From the NCBI RefSeq assembly GCF_934277605.1, contig NZ_CAKQVD010000016.1:1-36479 (forward strand): 36,479 nt of DNA, in the 5' to 3' direction. This DNA comes from an uncultured Anaerotignum sp. Its GTDB lineage: Bacteria; Bacillota; Clostridia; Lachnospirales; Anaerotignaceae. This document shows positions 15,666 through 24,097 of the stretch, one piece after another. The notes under the pieces are model-generated. The model had not been told where the DNA came from, did no database searches, and saw nothing but the letters and a program-made list of their open reading frames with translations. Each line of letters begins with the position of its first letter. Positions within the stretch are counted from its first letter, which is position 1. Both the position numbers and the translations under genes were made by a program.

Positions 15666-16433
15666 TTATTCCTGAATGTATGTATCCAGAATTTCCTGAT
15701 ATTTGCCATTTTCTTTCAGGTTAGCAAGACCTGTGTTGAACATTTTCAGCAGTTCTGCATTTTCGCCCTTGCCAACTGCAAAGCCGTAGGAGCTGCCCTG
15801 TTCCTTATCTGTTACCATTTTCAGACCGTTGCCCTGTGTGATACCATAGCCCAGTACAGGGTAGTCCTCGAAGCAAGCTACGCTGTTGCCAACCTTAACA
15901 TCCATGCACATTGCATCGGAGGTATCGAATACTACTGTTTCAAAGCCATACTGATCCTTAATGGATTCCGCAAACATGTACCCTTCTGTACCTCTCTTAA
16001 CGGCAACCTTTTTGCCCTTCAGGTCTTCATAGGATTTAATATCATTATTATCTTCTGCGATACCCATTACAACACCGCTGTCGAAATAGGGGTCGGAAAA
16101 ATCAAAGCTTTTCTTTCTGTCCTCGTTAATAGACATACCGGCGATAACACCGTCAACCTGACCGGATTCCAGTGCCTGTACAGCCGCATCAAAGCCCAGA
16201 TACTGCAGGTCATATTTAAAGCCCTGGTCTTCTGCAATTGCAGCCAGCAGATCCATATCAACGCCTACATAATCGCCTGCATCATTCTGGAATTCAAAGG
16301 GTGCAAAGGTTGTGTCTGTTGCGATTACATATGTTTTTGTGTCCGCAGCATCATCACCGCCGCCGCATGCTGTCATGCCAACTGCCATCACTGCTACCAT
16401 TGCCATAGCTGCAAATTTTTTGAATAAACTCAT
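15666..16433 (-). CDS. Polar amino acid ABC transporter substrate-binding lipoprotein
   Basis: A 255-aa extracellular binding protein anchored by lipid. A lipoprotein signal ends in VGMTAC with C23 the acylated residue, followed by a GGGDD linker. The SBP_bac_3 fold shows in VIATDTTFAPFEFQ, GVDMDLLAAIAE, DGVIAGMSINEDRKKSFDFS and the KVAVKRGTEGYMFAE hinge. These residues suit an amino acid ligand but do not fix which one. AGGAGG sits 9 bases before the ATG. Its gene leads the transporter operon, 70 bases after deoC. Confidence 0.95.
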   Translation of the reverse strand: MSLFKKFAAMAMVAVMAVGMTACGGGDDAADTKTYVIATDTTFAPFEFQNDAGDYVGVDMDLLAAIAEDQGFKYDLQYLGFDAAVQALESGQVDGVIAGMSINEDRKKSFDFSDPYFDSGVVMGIAEDNNDIKSYEDLKGKKVAVKRGTEGYMFAESIKDQYGFETVVFDTSDAMCMDVKVGNSVACFEDYPVLGYGITQGNGLKMVTDKEQGSSYGFAVGKGENAELLKMFNTGLANLKENGKYQEILDTYIQE

Positions 16434-16503
16434 TATAAATTCCTCCTTTTTCCTTTTCCCATTTTTCTGTGAATTGCCAAAAGGCTATGCCCTTTCCGCA
16501 ACC

Positions 16504-17163
16504 TTACTGCTTGTTTTCCTGCTGTAACATAGCAAGAAGGGAACTGCTGCCCAGTCTCTCGGCTCCTGCCGCAAGAAAAGCCTCTGCATCGGCAACCGAT
16601 TGGATGCCGCCTGCCGCTTTAATCTTCGTATTCCCTGTTACATGCTTTTTGAACAGCTGAATATCCGCAAGCGTTGCCCCGCCGCCGGCAAAGCCCGTAC
16701 TGGTTTTGATGTAGTCCGCTTGAGAGCGGCTTACCACATCACAAAGAGCAATTTTTTCCTCTTCTGTCAGCAGGCACGTTTCAATGATGACCTTCAATCG
16801 CTTCTCACCGCAGGCTTCCTTTACTGCATTGATTTCCTGCAAAATGTCATCATATTTTTTTGCCTTTGCCCAGCCGATATTGATTACCATATCAATCTCC
16901 GCTGCGCCGTTTCTAACCGCATCTGCCGCTTCAAAGACCTTCACTGCCGTTGTTTGATATCCATTCGGAAAACCAATAACTGTGCAAATCGGAAGTCTTT
17001 CCTCCACAAATGCCGCCGCTTGCTTAACAAAAGAAGGCGGGATACATACCGAGGCCGTTCCAAATTCCATGCCCTGCAGACAAATTTCACGAATTTGTTC
17101 CCAGACTGCGTTCTGTTTCAACAAGGTATGGTCAATAAAACGGAAAATTTCATGCTTTTCCAT
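16504..17163 (-). CDS. deoC: Deoxyribose-phosphate aldolase
   Basis: Cleaves 2-deoxyribose-5-phosphate to acetaldehyde and glyceraldehyde-3-phosphate in deoxynucleoside use. The 219-aa product has the Schiff-base K153 in YIKTSTGF, D91 in EIDMVIN and K182 in TKIKAAGGI, with FIDHTLLK at the N-terminus. AGGAGG lies 8 bases before the ATG. A strong promoter is at 17200-17228. No terminator separates it from the ABC transporter operon downstream, so they may be co-transcribed. No other deo genes are present. Confidence 0.96.
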   Translation of the reverse strand: MEKHEIFRFIDHTLLKQNAVWEQIREICLQGMEFGTASVCIPPSFVKQAAAFVEERLPICTVIGFPNGYQTTAVKVFEAADAVRNGAAEIDMVINIGWAKAKKYDDILQEINAVKEACGEKRLKVIIETCLLTEEEKIALCDVVSRSQADYIKTSTGFAGGGATLADIQLFKKHVTGNTKIKAAGGIQSVADAEAFLAAGAERLGSSSLLAMLQQENKQ

Positions 17164-17199
17164 GCACTTTCCTCCTTTATCCCACTAAATCACCTAAAA

Positions 17200-17228
17200 A
17201 GTATACCATAAAAATACAATCATAACAA
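17200..17228 (-). promoter_or_regulatory. Promoter of deoC
   Basis: Minus strand: TTGTTA (17228-17223), a 17-base spacer and TATACT (17205-17200). The remaining gap to 17450 is AT-rich and I see no gene or structured element in it. Confidence 0.75.
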
Positions 17229-17450
17229 TGTCGGTTTTTTAATCAATTTCCAAAGCTTTTTCTATCAATCAAGGACTTTTATTAAATTTTTCAATATTAT
17301 AAAAAACCTGCATATATAGAAATTTTCATATAATTTATCTTTTCTTTAAAAAAGCAGAGAAAAAGCCGATTATTCAAGGTTTATATTTTCTTGAGAAACT
17401 TTTGATTCATTTTTTTCAAAAAGATTTATAAACTTTTTCTTTATTTCCTC

Positions 17451-17490
17451 AAAAAAAGCTCCCACCATGGTGTACACCACAATGGGAGCT
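17451..17490 (-). terminator. Terminator of the ispH-rpsA operon
   Basis: Outer 8-bp stem AGCTCCCA (17457-17464) with 17483-17490, with an inner TGGTG/CACCA stem. On the minus strand a run of seven U follows (17457-17451). It is 13 bases after the gene's stop codon. Confidence 0.88.
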
Positions 17491-17503
17491 TTTGCACACG
17501 GAA

Positions 17504-19444
17504 TTATTCTGCTGCGGGAGCTTCTTCCACAGGAGCATCTGCCTGTCTCTTGGAAAGGCTGATTTTTTTCTGATCGGAATTTACTTCCAGAACCTTCACG
17601 TTGATGATTTCGCCAACCTTCAGTTCATCTTCGGGTTTAACAACGTGCTTGTTTGCAATCTGGGAGATGTGCACCAGACCGTCAACGCCGGGTTCCAGTT
17701 CAACGAATGCACCGAAGGGTACCATACGAACAACCTTACCCTCAACGATGGAGCCAACTGCATATTTATCAGCAGCCAGTTTCCAAGGGTTCATGTTTGC
17801 ATCCTTCAGGGACAGGCTGATTTTGCCCTTTTCCTTATCTACATCCAGAACGAATACTTCAACTGCCTGACCTTCCTTCAGAACTTCTCTGGGGTTGGAA
17901 ATTCTGCCCCAGCTCATTTCGGAAATGTGAATCAGACCGTCAACGCCGCCCAAATCAACAAATGCACCGAAATCTGTCAGTCTGGAAACTGTGCCTGCAA
18001 TCTTGGAGCCAACTTCGATTGTTTCAAACAAAGCTGCCTTCTTTGCTGCGATTTCCTGTTCAACCAGAGCTTTTCTGCCGCCGATGATACGACGTTTTAC
18101 TCTATCCATTTCAATGATGTTGAATTCCAGCTCCTGACCTTTGAATACGCTCAAATCTTCAATGAATCTATTAGAAACCTGAGAAGAGGGGATGAATACT
18201 CTTACACCGTTTACAACAGCAATCAGACCACCCTTAACAACATCTGTTACTGTACCTGTAACAACTGTCTTTTCGTTGAAAGCCTTTTCGATATCTTCCA
18301 TGCCCTTCTGTTCTTCGATACGTTTTCTGGACAGCAGAACATTGCCGTCGCCGTCATTCACACGAACAACGAAAACTTCGATTTCATCGCCGGGCTGCAC
18401 AACCTGGCTGGGAACTACTGTTGTATCTCTGCTGAATTCGCCTCTGGGGATAACACCGTCAGATTTGAAACCCAGGTTAACGGAAACTTCTTCGCCAACT
18501 ACCTGAATAACTGTGCCTTTTACGACATCACCGGTATGCAGGGTAACGAGAGATTCTTCCAGCATCTGCTCAAAACTCACTTCTTCAACATTTACATTTT
18601 CAATTTCGCTCATAGTAACTACTACCTCCTTAATTATTGCAGGCGGTGTAGACGCACCTGCAGTTATACCTATTTTATCATCCTTCTCAAAAGTTTTCAA
18701 CACTAAATCGCAAATTGTTTCAATATGAACCGTATTCTCGCAATTTTTTTTACAAATCTCAACTAATTTCTGGGTATTGGAGCTTTTTTTATCCCCAATG
18801 ACAATCATTTTATCTACTTTTTCGGAAAGCTCCATGGCTTCCTTCTGGCGTTTCTCCGTTGCGGAGCAAATGGTTTGCGAAATCTCCATACGCAAGCCCT
18901 TCTCCTTTAAAATCGCAAGCATGGCATCAAATTTGCTTTGGCGGAAGGTGGTCTGCACCACAACGGCATATTCCTTCTGTAAATCAAATTCCGTTGCCAT
19001 TGCCTCCTCCGGACTTTCCAGAATGATTGCCTCATTGCCGCACCAGCCGTTAATCCCCATTACCTCGGGGTGTTTGCCGTCGCCCGCAATAATCACACGC
19101 TTTCCGTTGTTCCACGCTTCTGCCGCAATGGTATGGATTTTCTTAACAAAGGGACAGGTGCCGTCCACAATCCGCATCCCTTTTTTCTCCAATGTGTCAT
19201 AGAGAAACTTCCCGACACCATGGGAACGAATCACAACCGTTCCTTCATGAATGCCCTCCAAATCCTCAATGATATGCAGTCCCTTTTCGTCCAAATCCCT
19301 TGTTACCTCCTTGTTGTGAATCAAGGGGCCATAGGAATATAAGGGGGTGCCATCATTTTTTTCAATCTCTGCGTATGCCATTTCAATCGCACGCCTTACA
19401 CCAAAGCAAAAGCCCGCAGATGCCGCCAATGTTACATTGCTCAT
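17504..19444 (-). CDS. ispH: IspH (HMBPP reductase) fused to ribosomal protein S1
   Basis: A 646-aa fusion. Residues 1-280 are IspH, the last step of the MEP isoprenoid pathway, which reduces HMBPP to IPP and DMAPP. The [4Fe-4S] ligands are C13 (GFCFGV), C97 (DGTCPFV) and C193 (TICSAT), with H125 and E127 in KHPEVMG. Residues about 303-374, 391-460, 477-546 and 563-632 are four S1 RNA-binding repeats (for example DFGAFVDLGGVDGLIHISEM and PFGAFVELEPGVDGLVHISQI). The tail is acidic and Ala-rich. This fusion is known in Clostridia. The ATG overlaps the plsC stop by 4 bases. Sequencing error is unlikely, as there is no internal stop or start. Confidence 0.95.
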   Translation of the reverse strand: MSNVTLAASAGFCFGVRRAIEMAYAEIEKNDGTPLYSYGPLIHNKEVTRDLDEKGLHIIEDLEGIHEGTVVIRSHGVGKFLYDTLEKKGMRIVDGTCPFVKKIHTIAAEAWNNGKRVIIAGDGKHPEVMGINGWCGNEAIILESPEEAMATEFDLQKEYAVVVQTTFRQSKFDAMLAILKEKGLRMEISQTICSATEKRQKEAMELSEKVDKMIVIGDKKSSNTQKLVEICKKNCENTVHIETICDLVLKTFEKDDKIGITAGASTPPAIIKEVVVTMSEIENVNVEEVSFEQMLEESLVTLHTGDVVKGTVIQVVGEEVSVNLGFKSDGVIPRGEFSRDTTVVPSQVVQPGDEIEVFVVRVNDGDGNVLLSRKRIEEQKGMEDIEKAFNEKTVVTGTVTDVVKGGLIAVVNGVRVFIPSSQVSNRFIEDLSVFKGQELEFNIIEMDRVKRRIIGGRKALVEQEIAAKKAALFETIEVGSKIAGTVSRLTDFGAFVDLGGVDGLIHISEMSWGRISNPREVLKEGQAVEVFVLDVDKEKGKISLSLKDANMNPWKLAADKYAVGSIVEGKVVRMVPFGAFVELEPGVDGLVHISQIANKHVVKPEDELKVGEIINVKVLEVNSDQKKISLSKRQADAPVEEAPAAE

Positions 19445-20055
19445 GCCTTCACCTTCAATTCTTCCACTCTATCCATGATGACCTTCGTAATTTCGCCCAT
19501 CAGCTCTGCTGTCAGCTTTTTATCTCGAAATTCATCCAAGGTCAGCGGCTCGCCGTAACGAATGGTAATCCTGCTGCGGAATTTATAGGTTCCGCTGATG
19601 GCACAGGGAATCACAGGCGCATTGCCCTTCATGGCAAACAGTGCAACGCCTGCCTTTGCCGCAACATCCTCGCCCTCCTTCACTCTTCTGCCCTCAGCGA
19701 AAATGCCGACAAGCTTTCCTTCCTTCAGCAGCTTAATTGCAGTTTTGACTGCCTTCATATCCATCGAAGCCTTACGGTCAATCGGGAACACACCCAGCTG
19801 GTCTAACACCCAAGAAAACAGCTTATTTTTGAACAGCTCCTTTTTTGCAATATAATGCGGCAGTCTGTCCAGATAAATCGCTGTGGAAATGGGATCATAA
19901 TTGCTGTAATGGTTGCTGCAAATCACGCCATTGCCGCTTTGGGGGATGTTTTCCTTCCCGATGACTTCCACCCGAAACATGATGGCATACCAAATCCTTA
20001 CCAGAAAAATCGCAACATAATATAGCCATGATTTTTTCTCCGTGTCCTTCATCAT
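19441..20055 (-). CDS. plsC: 1-acyl-sn-glycerol-3-phosphate acyltransferase
   Basis: Makes phosphatidic acid at the membrane. The 204-aa product has an N-terminal hydrophobic helix (residues 10-28), the catalytic NHYSNYDP (NH-x4-D motif, about 48-55), and the glycerophosphate-binding FAEGRR in the middle. The usual third block appears as APVIPCAISGTYKF. Its ATG overlaps the cmk stop by 4 bases, and its stop overlaps the ispH-rpsA start by 4 bases. The order cmk-plsC-ispH is conserved in Clostridia. Confidence 0.94.
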   Translation of the reverse strand: MMKDTEKKSWLYYVAIFLVRIWYAIMFRVEVIGKENIPQSGNGVICSNHYSNYDPISTAIYLDRLPHYIAKKELFKNKLFSWVLDQLGVFPIDRKASMDMKAVKTAIKLLKEGKLVGIFAEGRRVKEGEDVAAKAGVALFAMKGNAPVIPCAISGTYKFRSRITIRYGEPLTLDEFRDKKLTAELMGEITKVIMDRVEELKVKA

Positions 20056-20726
20056 TTCCTTCCCCCTTCCGCAATAATATCCAAAATCGCCTGTTGCACC
20101 TGTGCAACACTCATGCCTGTCGAATCCAGCACAACTGCATCCGCCGCCTTTTTCAATGGGCTGTGCGCTCTGTGCATATCGTTATAATCCCGCTCCTGAA
20201 TCATTTTTTTGATTTCCTCAAAATCGGCAGTCTCGCCCTTTGCCTCCAATTCGCCGACACGGCGTCTGGCACGCTCCTCCACACCGGCATCCAGATAAAT
20301 CTTTACCTCTGCATCCGGCAAAACAACCGTCCCGATATCTCTGCCATCCATAATCACGGAATGCTCCTTCGCCATTTCCTGCTGCAGCTCCACCATGCGC
20401 ACACGCACCTGCCGGTATGCCGCAACCATAGAGGCTCCCTTACCGATTTCTGCGGTGCGGATTTCCGCTGTCACATCCTCTCCATTGAGAAAAATGTGCT
20501 GACTGCCCTCCTCGAGAACAATCTGCATCTGCAAATCCGCCAAGCCTGCAACCACTGCGCCTTCATCCGCAAGGTCAATGCCCTTCTGCAAGCAATGCAG
20601 TGCAACTGTGCGGTACATCGCCCCCGTATCTACATATATAATGCCAAGCTGCTTGGCAACCATTTTTGCAACCGTACTTTTGCCGGAGCCTGCGGGGCCA
20701 TCCACCGCAATCGCAAATCGTTTCAT
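20052..20726 (-). CDS. cmk: Cytidylate kinase
   Basis: Phosphorylates CMP and dCMP with ATP. The 224-aa product has the P-loop GPAGSGKST (10-18), DTGAMYR for nucleotide binding, and VIMDGRDIGTVVLPDAEVKIYLDA, typical of the bacterial CMP kinases. AGGAGG lies in front of the ATG, 12 bases after the flavoprotein stop. It leads into plsC with overlapping codons. Confidence 0.97.
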   Translation of the reverse strand: MKRFAIAVDGPAGSGKSTVAKMVAKQLGIIYVDTGAMYRTVALHCLQKGIDLADEGAVVAGLADLQMQIVLEEGSQHIFLNGEDVTAEIRTAEIGKGASMVAAYRQVRVRMVELQQEMAKEHSVIMDGRDIGTVVLPDAEVKIYLDAGVEERARRRVGELEAKGETADFEEIKKMIQERDYNDMHRAHSPLKKAADAVVLDSTGMSVAQVQQAILDIIAEGGRK

Positions 20727-20738
20727 GCTATTTCCTCC

Positions 20739-21977
20739 TCATTCCTGACAAACCGCTTCCCCTGCCGCATAGCCTGTGGAAAACGCAATCTGTAAATTAA
20801 AACCGCCTGTATAAGCATCCACATCCAAAACCTCGCCTGCAAAATGCAGATTTTTCACAAATTTGCTCTCCATGGTTGCAGGATCAATTTCATCGGTTTG
20901 AATACCCCCACAGGTTACAACCGCCTCATTATAGCCTGTGGTTCCCGTTATCGTCAGCGGCAACGCCTTCAAAAGCCCCACCAGACGCTTTCGTTCCTCC
21001 TTGGTAATGCTGTTTACCTTCTTGCGTGCATCAATCCCCGATAACTGAATCATTACGGGAATCATTTTTTGCGACAGAAGTGCATCCAAGGCATTCGCAA
21101 AATCCTTATTTGCGTATTTTTCAAAATCACGCAAAACTCTTGCATCCAGCTTTTTTTCATCCATCGCAGGCTTTAAGTCGATATACAGCTTATAGCCCTG
21201 CTCAATCGTCAAAATGATGTGTCTGCTCGCGCTCAAAATGACAGGGCCAGAAACACCGAAATGCGTAAACAGCATTTCCCCAAAATCTCTGTAAACCTTC
21301 TTGCCCTTTTTATCCTGAATCGTAATTTCAATATTCCTGAGACTCAGCCCCATCAGCTCATGGCACCATTCCTCCGCTGTTTTCAGCGGCACCAAGGAAG
21401 GATAAAGCTTCGTCACATGATGTCCCGCCGCCTTTGCAAAGCGATAGCCATCCCCCGTAGAGCCTGTTCCCGGATAGGAAAGACCGCCCGTACAGACAAT
21501 CACACCATCCGCCCTTTCCTCCTTGCCGTTTTTGAGGCGAATCCCCTCCGCCCTGCCGTCTGCAATCAGCAGGCTTTCCACAGGGCTTTCCAGATGGAAT
21601 TTCACTTTATTCTTTTTCAAATATTTCTCCAAGGTCAAAACAACATCAAGGGAGCGATCGGACACCGGGAAAACACGTTTCCCACGCTCCACCTTCAGCT
21701 CCAAGCCCTGCTCCTTGAAGAACGCCTGCAGCTGAAAGCTGTCCAACTGATAAAAAGCACTATACAAAAAATAGGGATTGCCGGGGATATTCTCCAAAAG
21801 CCCCTCCACATCGCTGTCATTCGTCACATTGCAGCGTCCCTTTCCGGTAATCAATAGCTTTTTCCCGATTCTGTTGTTTTTTTCATATAAATGAACCTCA
21901 TGTCCACGCTCTGCCGCACGGCCTGCCGCCATCAGCCCTGCCGCACCGCCGCCAACCACAATAATTTTTTTCTTCAT
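20739..21977 (-). CDS. BaiN/HI0933-like FAD-dependent oxidoreductase
   Basis: A 412-aa flavoprotein of the NAD(P)/FAD-dependent YhiN/BaiN family. The dinucleotide-binding motif is VGGGAAGLMAAGRAAERG (residues 8-25). The family segments RIGKKLLITGKGRCNVTND, GGLSYPGTGSTGDGY, FTHFGVSGPVIL and the closing FAGEVLDVDAYTGGFNLQ are all present. One relative acts on bile acids in gut Clostridia, but for most the substrate is unknown. The ATG at 21977, one base after the phosphatase stop, is preferred to an in-frame extension of 17 codons without the fold. Confidence 0.92.
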   Translation of the reverse strand: MKKKIIVVGGGAAGLMAAGRAAERGHEVHLYEKNNRIGKKLLITGKGRCNVTNDSDVEGLLENIPGNPYFLYSAFYQLDSFQLQAFFKEQGLELKVERGKRVFPVSDRSLDVVLTLEKYLKKNKVKFHLESPVESLLIADGRAEGIRLKNGKEERADGVIVCTGGLSYPGTGSTGDGYRFAKAAGHHVTKLYPSLVPLKTAEEWCHELMGLSLRNIEITIQDKKGKKVYRDFGEMLFTHFGVSGPVILSASRHIILTIEQGYKLYIDLKPAMDEKKLDARVLRDFEKYANKDFANALDALLSQKMIPVMIQLSGIDARKKVNSITKEERKRLVGLLKALPLTITGTTGYNEAVVTCGGIQTDEIDPATMESKFVKNLHFAGEVLDVDAYTGGFNLQIAFSTGYAAGEAVCQE

Positions 21978-21978
21978 A

Positions 21979-22626
21979 TCAGTTACCCTTCTGAAACAGC
22001 TCTGCCATCTCCAAATGCGCCTTATCATTCAATGTCATCAGAAGCTTTCTGCCGTCCTCCATCACATCCAGCATGGTAACAGAGGTATTGGTCATCCAGG
22101 TTTTGCGATAAAACTCATCTCCCATGCCCATCAGCCCGACCAGCATCACACGCAAAAGGCCGCCATGCGAAACAATCGCAACATTCTGCCCCTTGTGACG
22201 CTCCGCAAGTGCCTCAAAGCCCTCCAACGCACGATTCATTGCATTCTGAAAGGAGCCTTCGCCGGGTACGGGGTGGTCAAAGGGATTTTCAAAAAAATCC
22301 GTATAGGCCTTGCCGTATTTCTCGCTCAGCTCCGCAATGGTATGTCCCTCCCATTCGCCGAAATTGATTTCTCTGAAGTGCGCATCCTGAATGGGTGTTA
22401 AGCCATGCGCCGCCGCCAACGGTTCTGCGGTTGCCACTGCCCTATCCAGAGGGGATACATAGACCACATCCAAGGGCAAAAATTTGAAACGCTCTCCCAG
22501 CAAGCGTGCCTGCTCCCTGCCTGCATCATTTAGCTGTATATTGGTGCAGCCTTGATACCGACCGCCCTTGTTCCAATCCGTTTCCCCATGACGAATGAGG
22601 TAAAATCTTGTTTTGTTCTGTTCCAC
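21979..22626 (-). CDS. Histidine phosphatase family protein
   Basis: A 215-aa phosphoglycerate mutase-like phosphatase with LIRHGETDWN (catalytic H13), YVSPLDRAVATAEPL, INFGEWEGHTI and the second His in VSHGGLLRV. It starts with GTG, with GGAGG about 9 bases upstream. It leads the operon with BaiN-like, cmk, plsC and ispH-rpsA genes, and has a strong promoter. The substrate is unknown; it is a paralogue of the protein at 7867-8472. Confidence 0.9.
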   Translation of the reverse strand: MEQNKTRFYLIRHGETDWNKGGRYQGCTNIQLNDAGREQARLLGERFKFLPLDVVYVSPLDRAVATAEPLAAAHGLTPIQDAHFREINFGEWEGHTIAELSEKYGKAYTDFFENPFDHPVPGEGSFQNAMNRALEGFEALAERHKGQNVAIVSHGGLLRVMLVGLMGMGDEFYRKTWMTNTSVTMLDVMEDGRKLLMTLNDKAHLEMAELFQKGN

Positions 22627-22667
22627 GAGGCTTTTCCTCCTTATTTTCGATAATTTCCTAAATATAT

Positions 22668-22696
22668 ATTATACGGCAAGAGATACACTCTTTCAA
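22668..22696 (-). promoter_or_regulatory. Promoter of the phosphatase-cmk-plsC-ispH operon
   Basis: Minus strand: TTGAAA (22696-22691), a 17-base spacer and perfect TATAAT (22673-22668). It begins right after the previous operon's terminator. Confidence 0.85.
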
Positions 22697-22697
22697 G

Positions 22698-22733
22698 TAA
22701 AAAAGACCGCCTTGGAAAACTCCCAAAGCAGTC
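22698..22733 (-). terminator. Terminator of the M50-scpAB-dacF-rluB operon
   Basis: Minus-strand RNA: an 11-bp stem (22733-22723 with 22715-22705, two G-U pairs), a 7-base loop and a U run at 22704-22698. Confidence 0.85.
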
Positions 22734-22743
22734 CTTCTCTTTT

Positions 22744-23292
22744 TCAAGCCCTTCTGATTTTATAGCAGTAATGCACCGGTGGTTCTATTGTCAAATCCGC
22801 TTCCGCAATCTCCTGCAATACTTCTGCAGCCAGCTCCGAAAGCAAAAGCTCCTTTTTCCGAAACACAGGCACCTGTGTATCATCCAGCCAGACACACCAG
22901 AGTTCCAGTTCCTCTGTTTTATGCAAGTGATCTCGCATATATGCAATCACACTTTCCGCTCTTTCCTTTGTATAGCGATTCCATTCCAGATTCGCACAGA
23001 AGGGCTTTTCCGTATGGATGCCAAACATCTCCTGCGGCAAAAAAGGAAAAATCGCAAAATCATCCGCAAAATTCCCGTCCTCAATTTCATTTGTCTGCGG
23101 ATTGATTTCAATTTCTCTATCCATATATAAAATCAAATCCGGCTGATTCCTGTCAAAGCCTTCCTCCAGCATAAAATCAGGAATATCCGTAATTCCCAAT
23201 GCCAGAGCTTCATTGATAGACAGCAGCTTTTCGTGCGGATTGCAGCGTTCCGCAAACGGTGCATCCGATGCCATAAACAAAAGTACGCTCAT
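22744..23292 (-). CDS. Uncharacterised 182-aa protein
   Basis: I do not recognise this family. The protein is acidic, with no signal peptide or membrane segment. The N-terminus (MSVLLFMASDAPFAE) could be a strand and loop, and the middle is rich in Asp, Glu and Phe (EIEDGNFADDFAIFPFLPQE). There are Cys at 17, 98, 132 and 175 with no metal-like spacing. AGGAG lies 7 bases before the ATG. It is the last gene of the scpAB-rluB operon, 11 bases after rluB. Codon use looks like its neighbours, so it is probably a native lineage-specific gene. Confidence 0.8.
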   Translation of the reverse strand: MSVLLFMASDAPFAERCNPHEKLLSINEALALGITDIPDFMLEEGFDRNQPDLILYMDREIEINPQTNEIEDGNFADDFAIFPFLPQEMFGIHTEKPFCANLEWNRYTKERAESVIAYMRDHLHKTEELELWCVWLDDTQVPVFRKKELLLSELAAEVLQEIAEADLTIEPPVHYCYKIRRA

Positions 23293-23303
23293 TTTTCGTC
23301 TCC

Positions 23304-24026
23304 TTACAGCTTTTTCAGATATTTTACTTCCTTCTCTGTCAGATGGCGATATTTTCCCTTCGGCAAATCCCCCAGCTTAAGCTCTCCCGTTGCCACCCTT
23401 TGCAGCTGCGCAACGGGGTGCTTGATGGATTCGCACATCTTACGCACCTGTCGGTTTCTGCCCTCATGGATTATAATTTCCGCTGTGCAAAAGCGTCCGT
23501 CCTTATCCCTGTTCAAAATCTGAATTTTTGCAGGCTTTGTTCTTTTGCCATCCAGCACAACGCCTCTGCGAAACTTCTGCAACGCCCCCTCATCCGGCAC
23601 ACCATAAAGCTTTGCGATATAGGTTTTATCCACATCATGCTTGGGGTGTGTCAGCTTATAGGTCAAATCCCCGTCATTTGTCAAAAGCAAAAGCCCCGAT
23701 GTATCATAATCCAATCGTCCCACAGGGAAAATACGCTCCGAAACGCCCTGAATCAAATCAACCACCGCAGGTCTGCCAAACTGCTCCTTCGCCGTTGTCA
23801 CATAGCCGACAGGCTTATGTAGCATGATATAGACCATTTTTGTCTGCTTTTTGCTGACCTTTTTTTCCAAATAGGTTACCTCATCCTTTTCGGAATCAAT
23901 CTTAAATCCCATTTCCGTCACAACTTTTCCGTTGACCTTCACCTTTCCTTGGGCAATCAACGCTTCTGCTTTTCTGCGGGATGCCACGCCTGCCTCAGCC
24001 AAAAATTTCTGCAATCTTTCTTCCAT
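23304..24026 (-). CDS. rluB: 23S rRNA pseudouridine synthase, RluB/RsuA family
   Basis: Isomerises a uridine in 23S rRNA (position 2605 in E. coli for RluB). The 240-aa product has an N-terminal S4 RNA-binding domain (RLQKFLAEAGVASRRKAEALI, residues 4-24) and the catalytic motif GRLDYDTSGLLLLTNDG, whose first Asp is the nucleophile. HEGRNRQVRKM is also typical. GGAG is 11 bases before the ATG, a little far. It follows dacF in the order scpA-scpB-dac-rluB seen in many Clostridia. RluB and RsuA are hard to tell apart, but context favours RluB. Confidence 0.92.
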   Translation of the reverse strand: MEERLQKFLAEAGVASRRKAEALIAQGKVKVNGKVVTEMGFKIDSEKDEVTYLEKKVSKKQTKMVYIMLHKPVGYVTTAKEQFGRPAVVDLIQGVSERIFPVGRLDYDTSGLLLLTNDGDLTYKLTHPKHDVDKTYIAKLYGVPDEGALQKFRRGVVLDGKRTKPAKIQILNRDKDGRFCTAEIIIHEGRNRQVRKMCESIKHPVAQLQRVATGELKLGDLPKGKYRHLTEKEVKYLKKL

Positions 24027-24097
24027 ATATTTTTTAACTCCGTTCTGCTGTATTTTTCATATTCCTGCCGTTAGTATACATGAGCCTCGGCGGAAAG

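Noticed and set aside
17492..18706. 404-codon plus-strand frame over ispH-rpsA
   Set aside because: Opposite strand of the S1 repeats. The Phe/Cys/Asn-rich translation has no domain and no ribosome binding site.
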